A stretch of DNA of 21,785 bases from JAUXLW01 sp964195005. Lineage in GTDB: Bacteria; Actinomycetota; Acidimicrobiia; Spongiisociales; SHLN01. The stretch spans positions 1 to 21,785 of the forward strand of contig CAXMOO010000120.1 in assembly GCA_964195005.1 (NCBI GenBank), written 5' to 3'. Under the pieces are notes generated by a model, which saw only the letters and a program-made list of their open reading frames with translations, ran no database searches and had not been told where the DNA came from. Shown here in pieces: positions 20,998-21,785 of the stretch. The first letter of the stretch is position 1; every line of letters begins with the position of its first letter. The position numbers and the translations under genes are program-made.

Positions 20998-21785
20998 ATG
21001 GACCTGGGGAAGGTGGGGATCTGGAGTGGGCGCCTAACTCGACGGCCCACTCCCGAAGCGCTTGACCTCTCCGCAGAATGGGAACAACTCGGTTACGGCG
21101 CACTCTGGGTTCCGGAATCACCCGGAGGGAAGGATGTACTGACCTTCGCCGCGATCCTCCTAGGCGCAACCGATCGTATGGTCCTGGCCACGGGCATCGC
21201 CATTGTCTGGGCACGGGATCCCACCGCGATGATGAATGCCGGTCGAACCCTCGCCGACGCCCACCCGGGCCGATTCCTGCTCGGCCTCGGCGTTAGCCAC
21301 GAGAGCACTGCTCTGGCCCGCGGTCATGAGTACCGCCGGCCCCTCTCGACCATGCGTGCTTACCTGCAGGCGATGGACGAGGCATCCTTCGACGGGCATC
21401 CCGCCACCCCAACGGCGCCCCGGGTGATTGCGGCGTTGGGTCCGAAGATGATTGCGTTGGGGGGAGAGCTCGCCGATGGTGTGCATCCCTTCCTGTCCAG
21501 TCCGGACCACACATTCGAGGCGCGACGCATTCTCGGTCCCGGCAAGCTCATTGCCGTCGAGCTAGGCGCAGTGCTCGAGACCGACCGGCGGCGGGCCCGG
21601 GATGCCGCCCGCGCCAATTTGGAGCGGTTTCTGAGATGGCCCAACTATCGGAACCACTTCCAGCGGCTCGGCTATGAAGACTCAGACCTTGCCGGCGGAG
21701 GCAACGACCGGCTCATCGATCACATCTATGCCTTGGGGGATGTTGAGGCAATTCGGGGGCGGGTGGCCGAGCACATCGAGGCAGG
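20998..21785 (+). CDS. LLM-class F420-dependent oxidoreductase, N-terminal part (runs off the right edge)
   Basis: 262 codons are present with no stop before the window ends. It is a luciferase-like TIM-barrel protein: GKVGIWSGRL at the first strand, LGYGALWVPES (about 31-41), VLATGIAIVWARDP, then GRFLLGLGVSHES and RRPLSTMRAYLQAMDE. These match the TIGR03620 type (MSMEG_4141-like) of predicted F420-dependent oxidoreductases, an actinobacterial group of unknown substrate. F420 dependence is inferred from the family, not proven by a motif. The ATG at 20998 has a ribosome site (GGAGG, 9 nt spacer). The 105-bp divergent gap to upp carries a TAGGGT box (20965-20970) and a small CCGCG/CGCGG inverted repeat (20932-20946), neither convincing as a regulatory element. 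Confidence 0.88.
   Translation, partial: MDLGKVGIWSGRLTRRPTPEALDLSAEWEQLGYGALWVPESPGGKDVLTFAAILLGATDRMVLATGIAIVWARDPTAMMNAGRTLADAHPGRFLLGLGVSHESTALARGHEYRRPLSTMRAYLQAMDEASFDGHPATPTAPRVIAALGPKMIALGGELADGVHPFLSSPDHTFEARRILGPGKLIAVELGAVLETDRRRARDAARANLERFLRWPNYRNHFQRLGYEDSDLAGGGNDRLIDHIYALGDVEAIRGRVAEHIEA

Noticed and set aside
1..21785. CRISPR arrays, tRNA or rRNA genes, insertion sequences, prophage genes or defence systems
   Set aside because: I looked for spaced direct repeats, tRNA-like cloverleaf cores, transposase or integrase motifs and terminal inverted repeats and found none. The region is mainly housekeeping.

Overview
The window looks like a chromosomal segment of a GC-rich actinobacterium (Actinomycetota). 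The clues are the order yceD-rpmF-plsX-rnc-mutM-acyP-smc-ftsY, an FtsY with an N-terminal membrane helix, a secreted septum-formation-family protein, a DUF3052 protein, an F420-type luciferase-like oxidoreductase, and several TANNNT promoter boxes 6-9 nt upstream of start codons (leaderless style). A deep lineage such as Acidimicrobiia is my guess; there is no rRNA or marker comparison to prove it. TGA is used as an ordinary stop by most genes here, so the standard bacterial code applies.

Layout. (1) 1-710: the start of an unknown membrane-anchored protein leaving the window leftwards, back to back with a decapitated C-terminal piece of an arsenite-oxidase-like molybdoenzyme. (2) 765-4347, rightward: yceD/DUF177, rpmF (59 codons), plsX, rnc, mutM and acyP, i.e. 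ribosome, lipid, RNA-processing and DNA-repair housekeeping. (3) 4358-4834, leftward: a septum-formation-family exported protein. (4) 4972-9801, rightward: smc, ftsY, cdd. (5) 9931-10371, leftward: DUF3052. (6) 10523-10993, rightward: an OsmC-family gene interrupted by one in-frame TGA exactly where the family carries its catalytic cysteine, followed by a SECIS-like hairpin; I read it as a selenoprotein. (7) 11178-14955, rightward: coxS-coxL-coxM, a form II carbon-monoxide-dehydrogenase-like molybdenum hydroxylase. (8) 14952-16683, leftward: etfB-etfA, the two electron-transfer flavoprotein subunits. (9) 16910-20892, leftward: upp-deoB-deoA-punA, a nucleoside salvage operon whose genes from deoB on overlap by 4 bp (ATGA). 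(10) 20998 to the right edge: the first 262 codons of an LLM-class F420-dependent oxidoreductase.

The nucleoside genes form a complete pathway: Cdd deaminates cytidine, PunA and DeoA split purine and pyrimidine nucleosides, DeoB moves the phosphate from C1 to C5 of the released pentose, and Upp recycles uracil. The Cox-like enzyme and ETF are convergent neighbours with overlapping stop codons and are both redox modules, but nothing in the sequence shows that they work together.

The main discovery candidate is the OsmC selenoprotein at 10523-10993. A conventional gene caller would split or discard it. Second is the truncated arsenite-oxidase remnant at the left end, which marks either a rearrangement or an assembly junction. 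No CRISPR array, tRNA, rRNA, insertion sequence or phage gene was found. The longest stretch without a called gene is 226 bp (16684-16909).
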